45,347 nt of DNA from Aggregatibacter kilianii (GTDB lineage: Bacteria; Pseudomonadota; Gammaproteobacteria; Enterobacterales; Pasteurellaceae), in contig NZ_NRCJ01000019.1 in assembly GCF_003129965.1 (NCBI RefSeq), forward strand, positions 1-45,347, written 5' to 3'. Shown one piece after another: positions 9,112 to 18,978 of this stretch. The notes under the pieces are model-generated. The model worked only from the letters and a program-made list of their open reading frames with translations, searched no databases and had not been told where the DNA came from. Numbering within the stretch: the first letter of the stretch is position 1; every line of letters begins with the position of its first letter. A program made the translations under genes and the position numbers.

Positions 9112-10071
9112 ATGACCACTTCCCCGAATACCGATCCTTTTGCGCATATTGTTAGCAAAAATCCGCGAATGCAGGAGATTATCGCAAAGGCGAAAAAATT
9201 TGCTTTGTTGGACGCGCCATTGCTCATTTAAGGCGAAACGGGTACAGGAAAAGATGTAATAGCCAAAGCCTGTCATGATTTCAGTACGCGCCGACACAAA
9301 GAATTTCTTGCGGTAAATTGCGCCGGCATTCCGGGAGAAGATGCGGAAACGGAAATGTTCGGACGGCGCAATAAAGACGGCGAATTTATCGGTTTTTTTG
9401 AATATGCCGATGGCGGCACGGTGTTGCTGGATGGGGTGGAGGAGTTGCCGCTGACCTTGCAGGCGAAGCTTTTGCGCTTTTTGAGTGACGGCACCTTTCG
9501 TCGCGTTGGCGAGGAAGAAGAACATTACGCCGATGTGCGCGTGATTTGCACCACGCAACAGCCGCTACAACATTATGTGGAACAAGGCAAAATGCGTAGC
9601 GATTTGTTTCATCGGTTAAATGTGTTGACGCTGAACTTGCCTTTGTTGCGCGAACGTGCGGAAGACATTGAGCCGCTGACCCGTCAGTTTATCGGCGAAA
9701 TCAGTGAAAAACTCGGGATTTTTGCACCGCACTTTGATGCCGACTTTTTACGTTATCTACAACAATATCCTTGGTTCGGCAACATTCGAGAGCTTTATAA
9801 TGCGCTGTATCGCGCGGTTTCCCTTGCCAAAGAAAATCACTTGCGGATTGACGATTTGGGTTTGGAACCGCCGATGGCTACAGAACAGAAGATTGATGAC
9901 TTTGTCATGGAAGGCGCAACTTTGGAAGAAATCGTTGGGCGATTTGAAGCGGCGGTGTTAGCCAAGTTTTATGCGCAATATCCCAGCTCGCGAAAACTTG
10001 CCGCCCGTTTAGGCGTGTCTCATACGGCGATCGCCAATAAATTGCGCCAGTATGGCATCGGTAAATCCTAG
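9112..10071 (+). pseudogene. tyrR: TyrR-type transcription regulator, interrupted by a stop codon
   Basis: The frame reads from the ATG at 9112 to TAG at 10071 (319 codons), the length of the short Haemophilus TyrR that lacks the N-terminal ACT/PAS domains. TyrR controls aromatic amino-acid genes. Codon 40 (9229-9231) is TAA where relatives have a glutamine in LLIQGETGTGKD, a one-base CAA-to-TAA change. The Walker A motif GETGTGKD begins at the next codon. The rest is intact: an AAA+ core with VLLDGVEEL and RSDLFHRLNVL, and a C-terminal helix-turn-helix (ARLGVSHTAIANKLRQYG). The next in-frame ATG, at 9355, lies beyond Walker A. So the gene is probably null unless the stop is suppressed or is a sequencing error. 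Its stop overlaps that of convergent hflX. Confidence 0.88.
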
Positions 10072-11450
10072 TCTTCTTCCGGCTGAATCGGGTTGAACGC
10101 CGCAAGTGTAGCAAAGCGTTTCATGAGTTTCAGCCATTCAACTTTTTCAATGCGGATGTTGAGCAAGAACTCGCCAAGTTCATTGATTTCTTCCTTTTCC
10201 ACACAATTCAGCTCATACAACGCATGGCGGATTTTGCCTTCCGACGGCGACAAACGAATCGGTAATTGAAGAATCTGTTCCGTTAAACGAGCCCGAATGG
10301 CGTCCAGTAAAAACGCAAGCCCCTCGGCAGAATTAGCGGAAATATAGACCGCACTTGGTTGCTGCTTTTCGTCGTATTCAATATGCGGTTTGACGTTTTC
10401 CAGTTGATCGATTTTGTTATAAACCAAGAGTCTCGGCACATCCTGCGCACCGATTTCTTCCAGCACCTGATTTACCGCTTCAATATTTTCCAACTTGCGC
10501 GTATCGGCGCAGTCAATGACATGAAGTAAGAGTGAGGCTTCAGTGGTTTCCTGCAAGGTGGATTTGAAGGCAGAAATTAAATCGTGAGGCAAATCTCGCA
10601 GAAAGCCCACGGTGTCCGCTAAGATGGTCGTGCCTACATCTTTTAAATGCAGTCGGCGCAATGTGGGATCTAAGGTGGCGAAGAGTTGATCCGCCGCGTA
10701 CACATTAGCGTCGGTGAGCAAATTGAACAGCGTGGATTTGCCCGCGTTGGTGTAACCCACCAGAGAAATGGTCGGAATATCGGCTTTTTGGCGGGTTTGG
10801 CGATTTTGATTGCGTTGCTTGGTGACTTTCTCCAAGCGACTTTGCAACTGGCTAATGCGCACTTTAATTAAGCGACGATCGGTTTCCAGCTGCGTTTCAC
10901 CGGGACCGCGCAGACCCACCGCACCTTTTTGCTGATCCAAGCCGGTTTTACGGCGCACCAAGCGTGTGGCGAGATGTTTTAGCTGTGCCAGTTCCACTTG
11001 CAATTTGCCTTCGTGAGAACGGGCGCGCTGCGCAAAAATATCTAAAATTAGACCGTTGCGATCCACGACACGACAATCACATAAACTTTCCAGATTGCGG
11101 GCTTGTGCGGGCGTTAGGCTGTGGTTGACTAAAATTAAATCAGCTTGATATTGCTTCACGGCATCGGCGATTTCTTCCGCCTTGCCCTGTCCCACAAAAT
11201 ACTTGGCTTGCGGTGAACTGCGGCTGGTGGTGATGACCGTTAAAATATGCGCTTGGGCAGATTTGGCGAGCAGTTGAAATTCGTTTAAATCGTCCAAATT
11301 TTTCTGCGAATCAAAAAAACAATGCACCACAATGGCATTGTTCAAGGCGCGATTTTCGTTTATCGGGGGATTTTCAGACACAAAAAGTGCGGTGGAAATT
11401 TCCGAAGAATCCACCGCACTTTGAGTTACATTATCGGGTAAATTGTTCAA
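10068..11450 (-). CDS. hflX: Ribosome-splitting GTPase HflX
   Basis: 460 residues. The N-terminal HflX domain carries [15 protein letters not shown] (179-193) and a coiled coil (about 195-222). The GTPase has G1 GYTNAGKST (232-240), G3 DTVG (279-282) and NKID near residue 346. HflX binds the 50S subunit and splits stalled ribosomes, notably after heat shock. The first ~34 residues extend beyond E. coli HflX, and residues 11-23 are encoded by an inverted pair of uptake signals (11382-11424). No other ATG precedes the conserved domain, so either this extension is real or translation begins at an internal TTG/GTG near residue 36. The gap to hfq is 14 bases. Confidence 0.94.
   Translation of the reverse strand: MNNLPDNVTQSAVDSSEISTALFVSENPPINENRALNNAIVVHCFFDSQKNLDDLNEFQLLAKSAQAHILTVITTSRSSPQAKYFVGQGKAEEIADAVKQYQADLILVNHSLTPAQARNLESLCDCRVVDRNGLILDIFAQRARSHEGKLQVELAQLKHLATRLVRRKTGLDQQKGAVGLRGPGETQLETDRRLIKVRISQLQSRLEKVTKQRNQNRQTRQKADIPTISLVGYTNAGKSTLFNLLTDANVYAADQLFATLDPTLRRLHLKDVGTTILADTVGFLRDLPHDLISAFKSTLQETTEASLLLHVIDCADTRKLENIEAVNQVLEEIGAQDVPRLLVYNKIDQLENVKPHIEYDEKQQPSAVYISANSAEGLAFLLDAIRARLTEQILQLPIRLSPSEGKIRHALYELNCVEKEEINELGEFLLNIRIEKVEWLKLMKRFATLAAFNPIQPEED
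11382..11424 (-). terminator. Uptake-signal hairpin inside the start of hflX
   Basis: Two inverted uptake signals extended to 13-base perfect arms (AAAGTGCGGTGGA and its complement) with a 13-base loop. On the minus strand the 3' arm runs into TTTTTG, giving a terminator or attenuator shape just after hfq and within the apparent hflX coding start. Confidence 0.6.
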
Positions 11451-11464
11451 TATTTTCAGCTTAA

Positions 11465-11761
11465 TTATTCGGATTGCGCTTCAATATTGTTTTCGGCAGA
11501 AGGTGTTTCTTGCTGTTGCGCTTGATGTTGCTGCTGTTGGTTCGCATTGTGATGCGCCACGGAGCGAGCAGGTACAACAGTAGAAATTGCGTGTTTATAA
11601 ACCATTTGATTAACTGTGTTTTTCAGGAGAATCACAAATTGATCGAATGATTCGATTTGCCCTTGTAATTTGATGCCGTTTACTAAATAAATTGAAACAG
11701 GAATGCGTTCACGACGTAATGCGTTCAAGTAAGGATCTTGTAAAGATTGTCCTTTTGCCAT
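11465..11761 (-). CDS. hfq: RNA chaperone Hfq
   Basis: 98 residues. The Sm fold occupies residues 1-67: the proximal-face [18 protein letters not shown], the distal-face [19 protein letters not shown], and [10 protein letters not shown] as the Sm2 motif. The rim arginines RRER are present. The C-terminal tail (about 70-98) is rich in glutamine, histidine and asparagine and ends acidic. Hfq is a hexamer pairing small RNAs with messenger RNAs. A GGAAAG motif precedes the ATG. It lies between miaA and hflX as in E. coli. Confidence 0.98.
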   Translation of the reverse strand: MAKGQSLQDPYLNALRRERIPVSIYLVNGIKLQGQIESFDQFVILLKNTVNQMVYKHAISTVVPARSVAHHNANQQQQHQAQQQETPSAENNIEAQSE

Positions 11762-11884
11762 TTTTTCTTTCCTTCTATTTTCTACAAAATTTTATTAATT
11801 AAAAACAATACAGCTAAGCTGTACGGCCTCCGAGATTCAATATAACAACAATCGTACAGAAAGTCACTAGGCGCAGTCTGTGTT
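11762..11884 (-). promoter_or_regulatory. miaA-hfq gap with a short palindrome
   Basis: A 15-base palindrome TACAGCTAAGCTGTA (11809-11823) is followed on the minus strand by TTGTTTTT, which could be a weak terminator after miaA or a regulatory site ahead of hfq. The stem is only six pairs, so the call is weak. Confidence 0.3.
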
Positions 11885-12829
11885 TTATGCTTTATTTGAA
11901 AGTGAAATCAGCACCGTTTCAAGTGCTTGTGCAGGTTGTAAACTGTCCAGCCATTGAATCGGTGATTTCCAACCACGTAGCCAAGTTATCTGGCGTTTCG
12001 CTAATTGGCGGGTGGCGCAGATACCACGAAAAACCATTTCATCATGACCATAGTCACCCCGCAAATATTCCCACATTTGCCGATACCCCACACAGCGAAT
12101 AGAGGGCAAATTCTCGTGCAAATCAGCGCGTTGGTACAATTTTTCGACCTCTTGTTGAAAGCCAAGTTCAATCATTTTATGAAAACGTTGTTCAATGCGT
12201 TGATGTAGCACATTGCGTTGTTCCGGTGCGATGGCAAATTGCAGAATGTCATAAGGCAAGGCGTCGCCTTTTTGTTCGGTTAATTCCGTTAAGGTCTTAC
12301 CTGTTAAATAGAATACTTCTAACGCGCGGTTAATGCGCTGTGAATCGTTCGGATTAATGCGTTGCGCGGAAATCGGGTCGATTTTGCCGAGCGCCTGATG
12401 TAACTCCGCCCAGCCGACAACGGCTGCTTTTGCTTCAATTTCCGACCGCACTTTTTCATCGGCGGACGGTAAGGGGGATAATCCTTCCAATAAGGCTTTG
12501 TAATACAACATCGTGCCGCCCACCAAGAGTGGAATTTTGCCTTGTGCATGAATATCCTGCATTTCACGCAATGCATCAGCACGGAAATTGGCGGCGGAAT
12601 AACTTTCCGCCGGATCGCAAATATCAATTAAACGGTGGGGCGCCAGTGCTAATTCGGCTTTTGACGGTTTTGCCGTGCCGATGTCCATGCCTCGATAAAT
12701 CAGGGCGGAATCTACGCTAATGACTTCCACCGGCAGGTGTTGGCGTAACTGAATCGCCAAATCCGTTTTTCCGGAAGCGGTGGGGCCCATTAAAAAAATC
12801 GCCAAAGGTTTGTGTTCGGAATATTGCAT
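11885..12829 (-). CDS. miaA: tRNA dimethylallyltransferase MiaA
   Basis: Adds an isopentenyl group to A37 of tRNAs reading UNN codons. 314 residues from the ATG at 12829, two bases after the mutL stop; the frame stays open 15 codons further upstream inside mutL, but the length and the start matching E. coli favour 12829. P-loop [11 protein letters not shown] near residues 14-24, [17 protein letters not shown], the [18 protein letters not shown] substrate stretch, and [15 protein letters not shown]. It is expressed with mutL upstream and hfq downstream, as in E. coli. Confidence 0.97.
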   Translation of the reverse strand: MQYSEHKPLAIFLMGPTASGKTDLAIQLRQHLPVEVISVDSALIYRGMDIGTAKPSKAELALAPHRLIDICDPAESYSAANFRADALREMQDIHAQGKIPLLVGGTMLYYKALLEGLSPLPSADEKVRSEIEAKAAVVGWAELHQALGKIDPISAQRINPNDSQRINRALEVFYLTGKTLTELTEQKGDALPYDILQFAIAPEQRNVLHQRIEQRFHKMIELGFQQEVEKLYQRADLHENLPSIRCVGYRQMWEYLRGDYGHDEMVFRGICATRQLAKRQITWLRGWKSPIQWLDSLQPAQALETVLISLSNKA

Positions 12830-12831
12830 AG

Positions 12832-14685
12832 TTAGCGGGCTGATTGCGTTAATTGGGTTAAATAAGGCTGCCAATCGATTTCTACAAGCAAGTCCGAAAG
12901 CCGAATTTGTTGTTTCGCCAATAATTGTTCCGTCTCGGTCAATAAATTGACCCCGTCGGCAAGTACGCTGATGGGGGACGATGCTAATGGCGCTAAAAGT
13001 GCGGTCAAAAAATCGGGTAAATTTTCAACCGGCTGATTTAACGGTGAAATAATCAATTGCTGTAAGTTTTGCTGACGCAAATGTGCCGATACTTTTTGCA
13101 GGGTGATTTTTCGTTGTGCTAAATCTTCTGTGAAGGCGAAACCGATTTGTTCAAAAAAAACTTTTTGCTGAAGCCATGCCTGCCATTGTGTTTCAGATAA
13201 ACGGAAAATAATCGGAATTAACAAGGGCTGAGATGTCGGCGCCAAGGTTAGATTCAGTTCCAGTTTTAAGCGTTGCAAACGGGCTAATGACAGCAAATAA
13301 AAATGCTGTTCCTGCTGTAATAATAAAGCTTCGTTGTTGATTAACGCCAGCGCGTGCAGGAAATTAGTCTTCGGCTTACCGACTTCGGCAACGGTGGTTT
13401 GCATTGGTGGCGTCGAATCCGTCCATAAGGCCTTATAGGCATCCAGCACTTTCGGCGTGATTCGTTCGTGCGGGGCATTTTCGCCATAAAAGTGCGGTGG
13501 ATTTTGGCGGTGTTTTTGCAGTTCGCTATTTCTGTTTCCGGAATAGGTGTTGGCGGAATAATTGACCGGTTGCGCAAACATATTTTGCCCCGCCGCCGCG
13601 CGGTTCGGTTTGGTCTGGCTTGAAACTTCCCACAATCCGGCAGGTTCTTCGACCTGATATTCCGTTGCTGAGGTACTCAACGGCATTTGCTCTGACACCA
13701 GCGCATTGAGAATTCCTTGGGTGATAAAATCATGTACCAAGCGGGATTGCTGGAAACGCACTTCATGTTTGGTCGGATGCACGTTCACGTCCACGTCATT
13801 CGGATTGAGATCGATAAACAACACAAATGCGGGGTATTGCTCGTTGCTTAAATATTCCGCATAAGCCTGACGAATGGCATGGGTAATGATTTTGTCACGC
13901 ACCATACGCCCGTTTACATAGCAATAATTTAAATCGTTCTGCGGGCGGTGAAAGTGCGGCAATGCCACCCAGCCGGATAAATGCAGGTCGTCGTGTTTCC
14001 AGTCGATTTGTAGGGCATTTTGGATAAAATCCTCACCGCAAATGGTGGCGACGCGTTTTAATTTTTGCTCGGGCGTAACCGCACTTTTATACTGGCGGAG
14101 CACTTTTCCGTTATGCGTGAGGGTAAAGCCGATGTTAAATTTGGCTAAAGCAATACGGCGAATTACCTCATCAATGTGAGAAAACTCGGTTTTCTCGGAA
14201 CGCAAAAATTTGCGTCGGGCGGGCGTGTTAAAAAATAAATTTGCTACTTCAACGGTGGTGCCCACAGGATGAGATGCCGGCTGAATGGTGGTTTCCATGT
14301 CGCGCCCTTGGGCGTAAACCTGCCAGGCTTCGCTTTGTTCGGCAGTACGGGAAGTGAGTGTTAATCGAGAGACGGAACTGATACTGGCGAGGGCTTCTCC
14401 GCGAAATCCCAGGCTTAAAATGGCTTCCAAATCGGCAAGATCGACAATTTTGCTGGTGGCGTGGCGGGCAAGAGCTAAGGCTAATTCCTCTTTGGCGATG
14501 CCGATGCCGTTGTCGCGAATGCGGATCAACCCCGCGCCACCGTTTTCAATATCGATCTGAATTTTATCGGCACCCGCGTCCAAGCTGTTTTCCACCAATT
14601 CTTTCACTACCGACGCGGGGCGTTCGACCACTTCTCCGGCGGCAATTTGGTTGGCTAATTGTGGCGATAAAATACGTATGGTCAT
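12832..14685 (-). CDS. mutL: DNA mismatch repair protein MutL
   Basis: 617 residues, near E. coli MutL (615). N-terminal GHKL ATPase: NSLDAGA (33-39), DNGIGI (58-63), GFRGEAL (93-99), then the MutL-specific [13 protein letters not shown] run. A low-complexity linker rich in Q, N and S (about 350-430) joins the C-terminal dimer domain. The DQHAxxExxxxE endonuclease motif is absent, as in other methyl-directed (MutH-using) species. The ATG overlaps the amiB stop in a TAATG arrangement. MutL links MutS to MutH and UvrD. Confidence 0.97.
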   Translation of the reverse strand: MTIRILSPQLANQIAAGEVVERPASVVKELVENSLDAGADKIQIDIENGGAGLIRIRDNGIGIAKEELALALARHATSKIVDLADLEAILSLGFRGEALASISSVSRLTLTSRTAEQSEAWQVYAQGRDMETTIQPASHPVGTTVEVANLFFNTPARRKFLRSEKTEFSHIDEVIRRIALAKFNIGFTLTHNGKVLRQYKSAVTPEQKLKRVATICGEDFIQNALQIDWKHDDLHLSGWVALPHFHRPQNDLNYCYVNGRMVRDKIITHAIRQAYAEYLSNEQYPAFVLFIDLNPNDVDVNVHPTKHEVRFQQSRLVHDFITQGILNALVSEQMPLSTSATEYQVEEPAGLWEVSSQTKPNRAAAGQNMFAQPVNYSANTYSGNRNSELQKHRQNPPHFYGENAPHERITPKVLDAYKALWTDSTPPMQTTVAEVGKPKTNFLHALALINNEALLLQQEQHFYLLSLARLQRLKLELNLTLAPTSQPLLIPIIFRLSETQWQAWLQQKVFFEQIGFAFTEDLAQRKITLQKVSAHLRQQNLQQLIISPLNQPVENLPDFLTALLAPLASSPISVLADGVNLLTETEQLLAKQQIRLSDLLVEIDWQPYLTQLTQSAR

Positions 14686-16154
14686 TATTTCTTCCCGTGT
14701 TTTTCTTCAATCAGTCGAATTTTCTGTCCGCTCAACACTTTACCATTTTTTAACTGCGGGTTTAATTTCAACAACGTATTCGGCGAAAGATTGTATTCGC
14801 GCGCAATGGCATAGAGTGTTTGATCTTTTTTCACCACATGGAACGTTGGCACGGCCTGTTTCACTTCTGCCTTACCTTTTCCCGGTGATTTTTTATCGTT
14901 GCTTTTGCTGTTGTCTGCTTTTTTATCTGTTTTAGGCGATTCTTCCGCTTTGACAACCGCCGGAATTTTAATGGTTTCAGCTACCTGCAATTCTTTACGT
15001 TTTAATTTATTCAGCGTAAGAATATCGTTGGAAGAAACCTTATATTTAGCGGCAAGTTTGCTTAGGGTTTCGCCTTTTTTCACTTTATGGCGGGTTCCGC
15101 TGTCCTTTATTGGAGCCGTTTTGGTTACGCTTTTTTCGGTTTTTTCTGCGGTGTCGGTTGTGTTATTTTTGCCGTTATCTGGGATTTTAATGGTTTCGCC
15201 CACCCATAATTCTTTGCGTTTTAATTTGTTTAACGCAACGATGTCCGCTGCTTTAACATGATATTTTTCCGCCAGTTTGCCTAAGCCTTCGCCGGATTTT
15301 ACTTTATGACGAATGCCGCTGTCTTTTATCTCAAGTGCGGTAGATTTTTCGGGTGTTTTTACCGTTTCAATTTTGGGTTCATCTTTATAATTTTTACGAC
15401 GATATTCCACCAAACCATTATAAATGGCGTGTGCAATTTTTTTGCGATAGGCAGGTGTACTTAATTTCTGTTCTTCTTCCTGGTTGGATAAAAAGCCCGT
15501 TTCTACCAAAATAGAGGGAATGTCCGGTGAGCGCAAAACACCAAGACTTGCATGGCGCGGAGTAGGACGACTTAACGAGGCGATTTGGGAAAAATGGCGT
15601 AGCACGATACTACCCAATTCATAACCGACCCGTTGACTATGCCCAAATTGTAAATCCAACACCGTTTGATCTAAATATTTTTCATTATGGGAAGCGAGTA
15701 CGCTACCTGCACCGCCTAAAAGTTCCGAACGTTTTTCATGATCTTCGAGCCATTGTCCCATTTCGTCATTGGCGCGACGATTGGACAGTACCCATACGGA
15801 TGCACCGCGCAAATTCGGAGTCTCGGAAGAATCCGCATGAATGGAAACCAAATAATTGGCTTTATGTTTGCGCGCGATTTCGGAACGTTCAGGCACGGAA
15901 ATGTAGTAATCGCCGTTGCGGGTTAATACCGCATGAAAACGCGGATCTTTGTCCAGCAGGGCTTTTAATTCGCGGGCGATGGAAAGGGTGACGTTTTTTT
16001 CATAAATTTTTAAATTGCGACCGATGGCACCCGGGTCTTTCCCTCCGTGCCCCGGATCAATGGCGATTGTCCATGCGTTATTGGCGAAAGCAAATGTCGC
16101 AAAGCAAAAAAGACCGTTTACAAGAAAAAATTTAAAGATATTGCCAAGTTTCAT
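14685..16154 (-). CDS. amiB: N-acetylmuramoyl-L-alanine amidase AmiB with three LysM domains
   Basis: Cleaves peptide stems from murein during cell separation. 489 residues. Signal peptide 1-24 (ends AFA). Amidase_3 domain about 27-252 with zinc ligands His36 (DPGHGG), Glu52 (YEKNVTL), His106 (SIHADS) and catalytic Glu218 (VETGF). Then three LysM murein-binding domains at about 282-325, 355-398 and 438-482. The first two are near-identical and share the flanks IKDSG and ETIKIP, a tandem duplication with a period of 73 residues. The linker at 400-435 is lysine-rich. The ATG shares four bases with the tsaE stop (ATGA). E. coli AmiB is controlled by EnvC; whether that applies here is inferred. 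Confidence 0.95.
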   Translation of the reverse strand: MKLGNIFKFFLVNGLFCFATFAFANNAWTIAIDPGHGGKDPGAIGRNLKIYEKNVTLSIARELKALLDKDPRFHAVLTRNGDYYISVPERSEIARKHKANYLVSIHADSSETPNLRGASVWVLSNRRANDEMGQWLEDHEKRSELLGGAGSVLASHNEKYLDQTVLDLQFGHSQRVGYELGSIVLRHFSQIASLSRPTPRHASLGVLRSPDIPSILVETGFLSNQEEEQKLSTPAYRKKIAHAIYNGLVEYRRKNYKDEPKIETVKTPEKSTALEIKDSGIRHKVKSGEGLGKLAEKYHVKAADIVALNKLKRKELWVGETIKIPDNGKNNTTDTAEKTEKSVTKTAPIKDSGTRHKVKKGETLSKLAAKYKVSSNDILTLNKLKRKELQVAETIKIPAVVKAEESPKTDKKADNSKSNDKKSPGKGKAEVKQAVPTFHVVKKDQTLYAIAREYNLSPNTLLKLNPQLKNGKVLSGQKIRLIEEKHGKK

Positions 16155-16645
16155 TGTGGTACATCAAGCTTGTTTAATTGTTCAATAATATGTCTGCCGG
16201 TTGGTGATTGCGCGACCAATTCAATATGACGGGCATTGTCTGCATAGGCGATATTAACCAATAAATCCGCCTTCATAAGCATTCCAGCGCCTTTCTCCGC
16301 CCATTCAATCAAACAGAGCGTGTTCGGTGCAAAATAATCACGAATACCCATGAATTCCAACTCTTCCGGATCGGTAAGACGATACAAGTCAAAATGATAA
16401 ACGGTTTTGCCGCTGAATTTGTATTCTTCCACCAGTGTGTAAGTTGGGCTTTTTACTTTGCTTTGATAACCCAAAGCTTGAATCATGCCACGGCTTAAGG
16501 TGGTTTTCCCTGCACCAAGATCACCGTTCAAGTAAAGCGCAACGCCTTGCTCATTCGGAACAGCGTAAATCGCCTCAATAAGCTTTGCACCAAAAGCACA
16601 CATGGCGTTTTCATCAGGAATGTATTGGCTAAATCTATCAGTCAT
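16151..16645 (-). CDS. tsaE: tRNA threonylcarbamoyladenosine ATPase TsaE
   Basis: 164 residues. P-loop [15 protein letters not shown] (about 40-54), the conserved [10 protein letters not shown] (about 75-84) and [17 protein letters not shown] (about 95-111). TsaE works with TsaB and TsaD to make t6A37 on ANN-reading tRNAs and is usually essential. It is the first gene of the tsaE-amiB-mutL-miaA-hfq-hflX run. In E. coli nnr lies immediately upstream; here that place is taken by an AT-rich cassette. Confidence 0.96.
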   Translation of the reverse strand: MTDRFSQYIPDENAMCAFGAKLIEAIYAVPNEQGVALYLNGDLGAGKTTLSRGMIQALGYQSKVKSPTYTLVEEYKFSGKTVYHFDLYRLTDPEELEFMGIRDYFAPNTLCLIEWAEKGAGMLMKADLLVNIAYADNARHIELVAQSPTGRHIIEQLNKLDVPQ

Positions 16646-16828
16646 GTTGTTTACGGTTTAAAAAAATAGTGCGGAATTGTACCGCACTTTGGGGGAATTA
16701 CATAGTATGAAGTCCGGAGATTGATGATTTCTAACTTTATTATTTGGATATATATCTAAAAAGTGCGGTTAAAATTTTAAATGTTTAATAAGATAGGAAA
16801 AAGGGGTTAAATTAACCCCTTATTAACG
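16646..16828 (-). promoter_or_regulatory. Gap between the AT-rich cassette and tsaE
   Basis: Holds two uptake signals (16681-16689 and 16761-16769) and the cassette's terminator at 16797-16822. No convincing tsaE promoter was identified by eye. Confidence 0.35.
16797..16822 (-). terminator. Intrinsic terminator of the AT-rich cassette
   Basis: Inverted repeat AAGGGGTTAA / TTAACCCCTT (16801-16821) followed on the minus strand by a T run. It lies eight bases past the stop of the spermidine-synthase-like gene. Confidence 0.75.
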
Positions 16829-18349
16829 TTAGTTAGACGATTGATTAAAGTAACCGTATTTATATTCCGTAATCATATTGCCATCGGTAATTATTTCCGG
16901 TGTTCTGCCTAATTCTGAGAAATGAATATTTTCAGAATGAATAAAAGGCTTACTAAAAATATTATTCGCTCCACTTTCCAATTCTTCTTGAGAGTTAAAA
17001 ACGGGAACTTCTTTTTCCCATTTTAATTTTGATAATCCCGCAATGATTTGCTCTTTGGTCGGCGTAGTAATAGGCGTTAGTGAAGCTAATGACATATTTA
17101 TATACTGGTAAGTATATGGGAACACTTCTTTGGATGTATAGTAAGCATCGTATGAACCGGTAGTATTGAAATAAATAAAGCCATTTTCATTTAAATGAGA
17201 TTTTGTTAATTCTAAAAATTCTTTACTCAGCAAATTAGAGGCATAATTACGCCAGTGAAATGTGGTATTCATCAGAATAAAATCGAATTTTTTCTCCGGA
17301 TTTCTGTTTAACCAACGACGACCATCATCAGTAATAAGATTAACCCGTTTATCTTGTAGAAATTTTTCCATTTCCGGATACATTCCTGCCAGTTGAGGAT
17401 AGCCCGGATTTAATTCAATCACGGTCATTGATTCAAGCTCAGGCATTGAGGTTAAAACTCTTGTCCAAGAAGCCGTGCTTAAACCAATAACTAAGATGTT
17501 TTTTGCATGAGGTGCGATAATAGGCAGTAAGTAAGCTCTTTCAATACCGTTATGACTATGGTTTAAATTTGTATTTAGCATACCGTCATAAACATTACCA
17601 CCAAAAACCAGTTCATCATTGTTTTTGTCTAAATAAACTTGAATGAAACCATGTTTGTTTTCAATGAGTTTTTCTAATTTTAAATAACTTCCATCATCAT
17701 CTTTTTTCTGTGCTAATGCATGAATTATTTTTTCAGGCATCGTAAAGGTTACTGTTATGATAGTGGCGGTAAAAATAACGGCGATACTTTTCAACCATTT
17801 TTCCTGTATGCAGAATGCGGCTGTAATTAATGTAATAGCAATAATAACCAAGTAGGTTTGTTGCGTAGTAAAAATATCAAAGAGATAGAATCCGATTAAT
17901 ATAGGAGAAATTGTACAACCTAAAACATTTGAAAAATAAACATTGGAAATTGCAGCACCTGTTTTCTTTTGTTCTGCGCCTAAATGATGTACAATTGGAA
18001 ATACTATGCCTCGTAATAATGCGGTAATAAATATAGATACTATAAAAATACCTAACATTTTTTCAGTAGGGAAAGTGATTATTGCTGTAATTGTTAAACA
18101 GTCAAAAATAGAAGATAGAAGAAAAGAATATCCAATATGCTGAATATTGCCTTTCCCTGATTGGCATAAGCGTTTACCAATTAAAGAACCGTAGGCAATT
18201 CCTAATAGAAATAAAGCCAATGTTAAGGCAAATATTTGAGGCAAGGTAATGCCATAAAAACTAAAAAGTCTAATCCAAATGACTTCTAATCCTAAGCTTA
18301 GAAAACCGCTTAAGAAGGATAATATGATTGCTTTTTTAGTTATTGTCAT
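16829..18349 (-). CDS. Membrane protein with spermidine-synthase-like domain
   Basis: 506 residues. Residues 1-205 form about seven membrane helices; residues 225-430 form a Rossmann SAM-methyltransferase fold of the spermidine synthase type, with ILVIGLSTA (285-293), acidic VIEL (Glu312) and DDGRRWL (341-347). The position of the catalytic Asp-x-x-Asp loop of spermidine synthases reads MNTTFHWR (360-367) instead, so ordinary aminopropyl transfer is doubtful. The Gly-rich SAM loop is also altered (GLSTASW). The ATG lies within the last codons of the 205-residue gene upstream, 14 bases overlapping, and together they resemble the single-chain 'fused MFS/spermidine synthase' proteins. DNA is visibly AT-rich and lacks uptake signals. 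Substrate unknown. Confidence 0.75.
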   Translation of the reverse strand: MTITKKAIILSFLSGFLSLGLEVIWIRLFSFYGITLPQIFALTLALFLLGIAYGSLIGKRLCQSGKGNIQHIGYSFLLSSIFDCLTITAIITFPTEKMLGIFIVSIFITALLRGIVFPIVHHLGAEQKKTGAAISNVYFSNVLGCTISPILIGFYLFDIFTTQQTYLVIIAITLITAAFCIQEKWLKSIAVIFTATIITVTFTMPEKIIHALAQKKDDDGSYLKLEKLIENKHGFIQVYLDKNNDELVFGGNVYDGMLNTNLNHSHNGIERAYLLPIIAPHAKNILVIGLSTASWTRVLTSMPELESMTVIELNPGYPQLAGMYPEMEKFLQDKRVNLITDDGRRWLNRNPEKKFDFILMNTTFHWRNYASNLLSKEFLELTKSHLNENGFIYFNTTGSYDAYYTSKEVFPYTYQYINMSLASLTPITTPTKEQIIAGLSKLKWEKEVPVFNSQEELESGANNIFSKPFIHSENIHFSELGRTPEIITDGNMITEYKYGYFNQSSN

Positions 18350-18953
18350 AATTCATTCCTTTTTTTCCATATTTGAAGAAAATAATTGTAGCCACAATAC
18401 AGTTAATCACTGCAGCTAAGTAAATAACTTGTGTAATCGTAAAATGGTTAAATAAAATAAAACCGGTTGCTATGCAAGCAAATGCAGCGCCTAAAGTATT
18501 TGTAAAATATAACCAACCGATATTATTTCCAATATTGTCAAAATGTTGGTTTAAATATTGTGTTAATAAAGGAAGCGTGCTTCCCATAAGAAAAGTTGGG
18601 AAAAGCAATAAAATAAAGTTAGAGAAAGCGACAGTAGCAAGAGATGAATGCAAGAATAAGTCTTGGGTTAGACTAATTAATGTTGGACTTAAGAAACCAA
18701 ATGCACCGATCCCTATTTCTGTTAATGCAAACAATAAAATGATATGTCTAGGGAATTTATCCGCAATGCGTCCACCAAAATAGGCACCTATGCCTAAACC
18801 TGCCATAAAGACAGCGATGATGACGGTAATTGATTCTAAATCTACGCCAAAGGCGGTAAATAACATTCTTTGCCATGCTATTTGATAAATAAGAGCTGCA
18901 AAACCAGACATAAAAAATACAGTTCTTACTGTTTTAGCACCATATTGATCCAT
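18336..18953 (-). CDS. Six-helix membrane partner of the spermidine-synthase-like protein
   Basis: 205 residues with six predicted membrane helices (about 10-30, 40-60, 70-92, 104-125, 140-163, 168-192). Motifs ALIYQIAWQRML, GLGIGAYFGGRIAD, PTFLMGSTLPLL and LYFTNTLGAAFACIATGF match the N-terminal half of membrane-bound spermidine-synthase-like proteins. The stop overlaps the next gene's ATG by 14 bases in another frame. The downstream frame has a TGA just before its ATG, so this looks like coupled translation of two chains rather than one frameshifted gene. It starts 25 bases after the phosphoethanolamine transferase stop, so an operon is likely. Confidence 0.7.
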   Translation of the reverse strand: MDQYGAKTVRTVFFMSGFAALIYQIAWQRMLFTAFGVDLESITVIIAVFMAGLGIGAYFGGRIADKFPRHIILLFALTEIGIGAFGFLSPTLISLTQDLFLHSSLATVAFSNFILLLFPTFLMGSTLPLLTQYLNQHFDNIGNNIGWLYFTNTLGAAFACIATGFILFNHFTITQVIYLAAVINCIVATIIFFKYGKKGMNYDNN

Positions 18954-18978
18954 TGTAATATCCTATGTAAGTTATAAT

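Noticed and set aside
9070-9558. 162-codon frame on the minus strand across the start of tyrR
   Set aside because: It lies antisense to a frame with clear TyrR similarity and has no recognisable domain or ribosome-binding site.
13341-13577. 78-codon minus-strand frame inside mutL
   Set aside because: It is a shifted-frame shadow of the MutL linker region.
18336-18366. Programmed frameshift on the A7 run joining the two membrane genes
   Set aside because: The -1 frame meets TGA soon after the run and the frame of the downstream gene has a TGA before its ATG.
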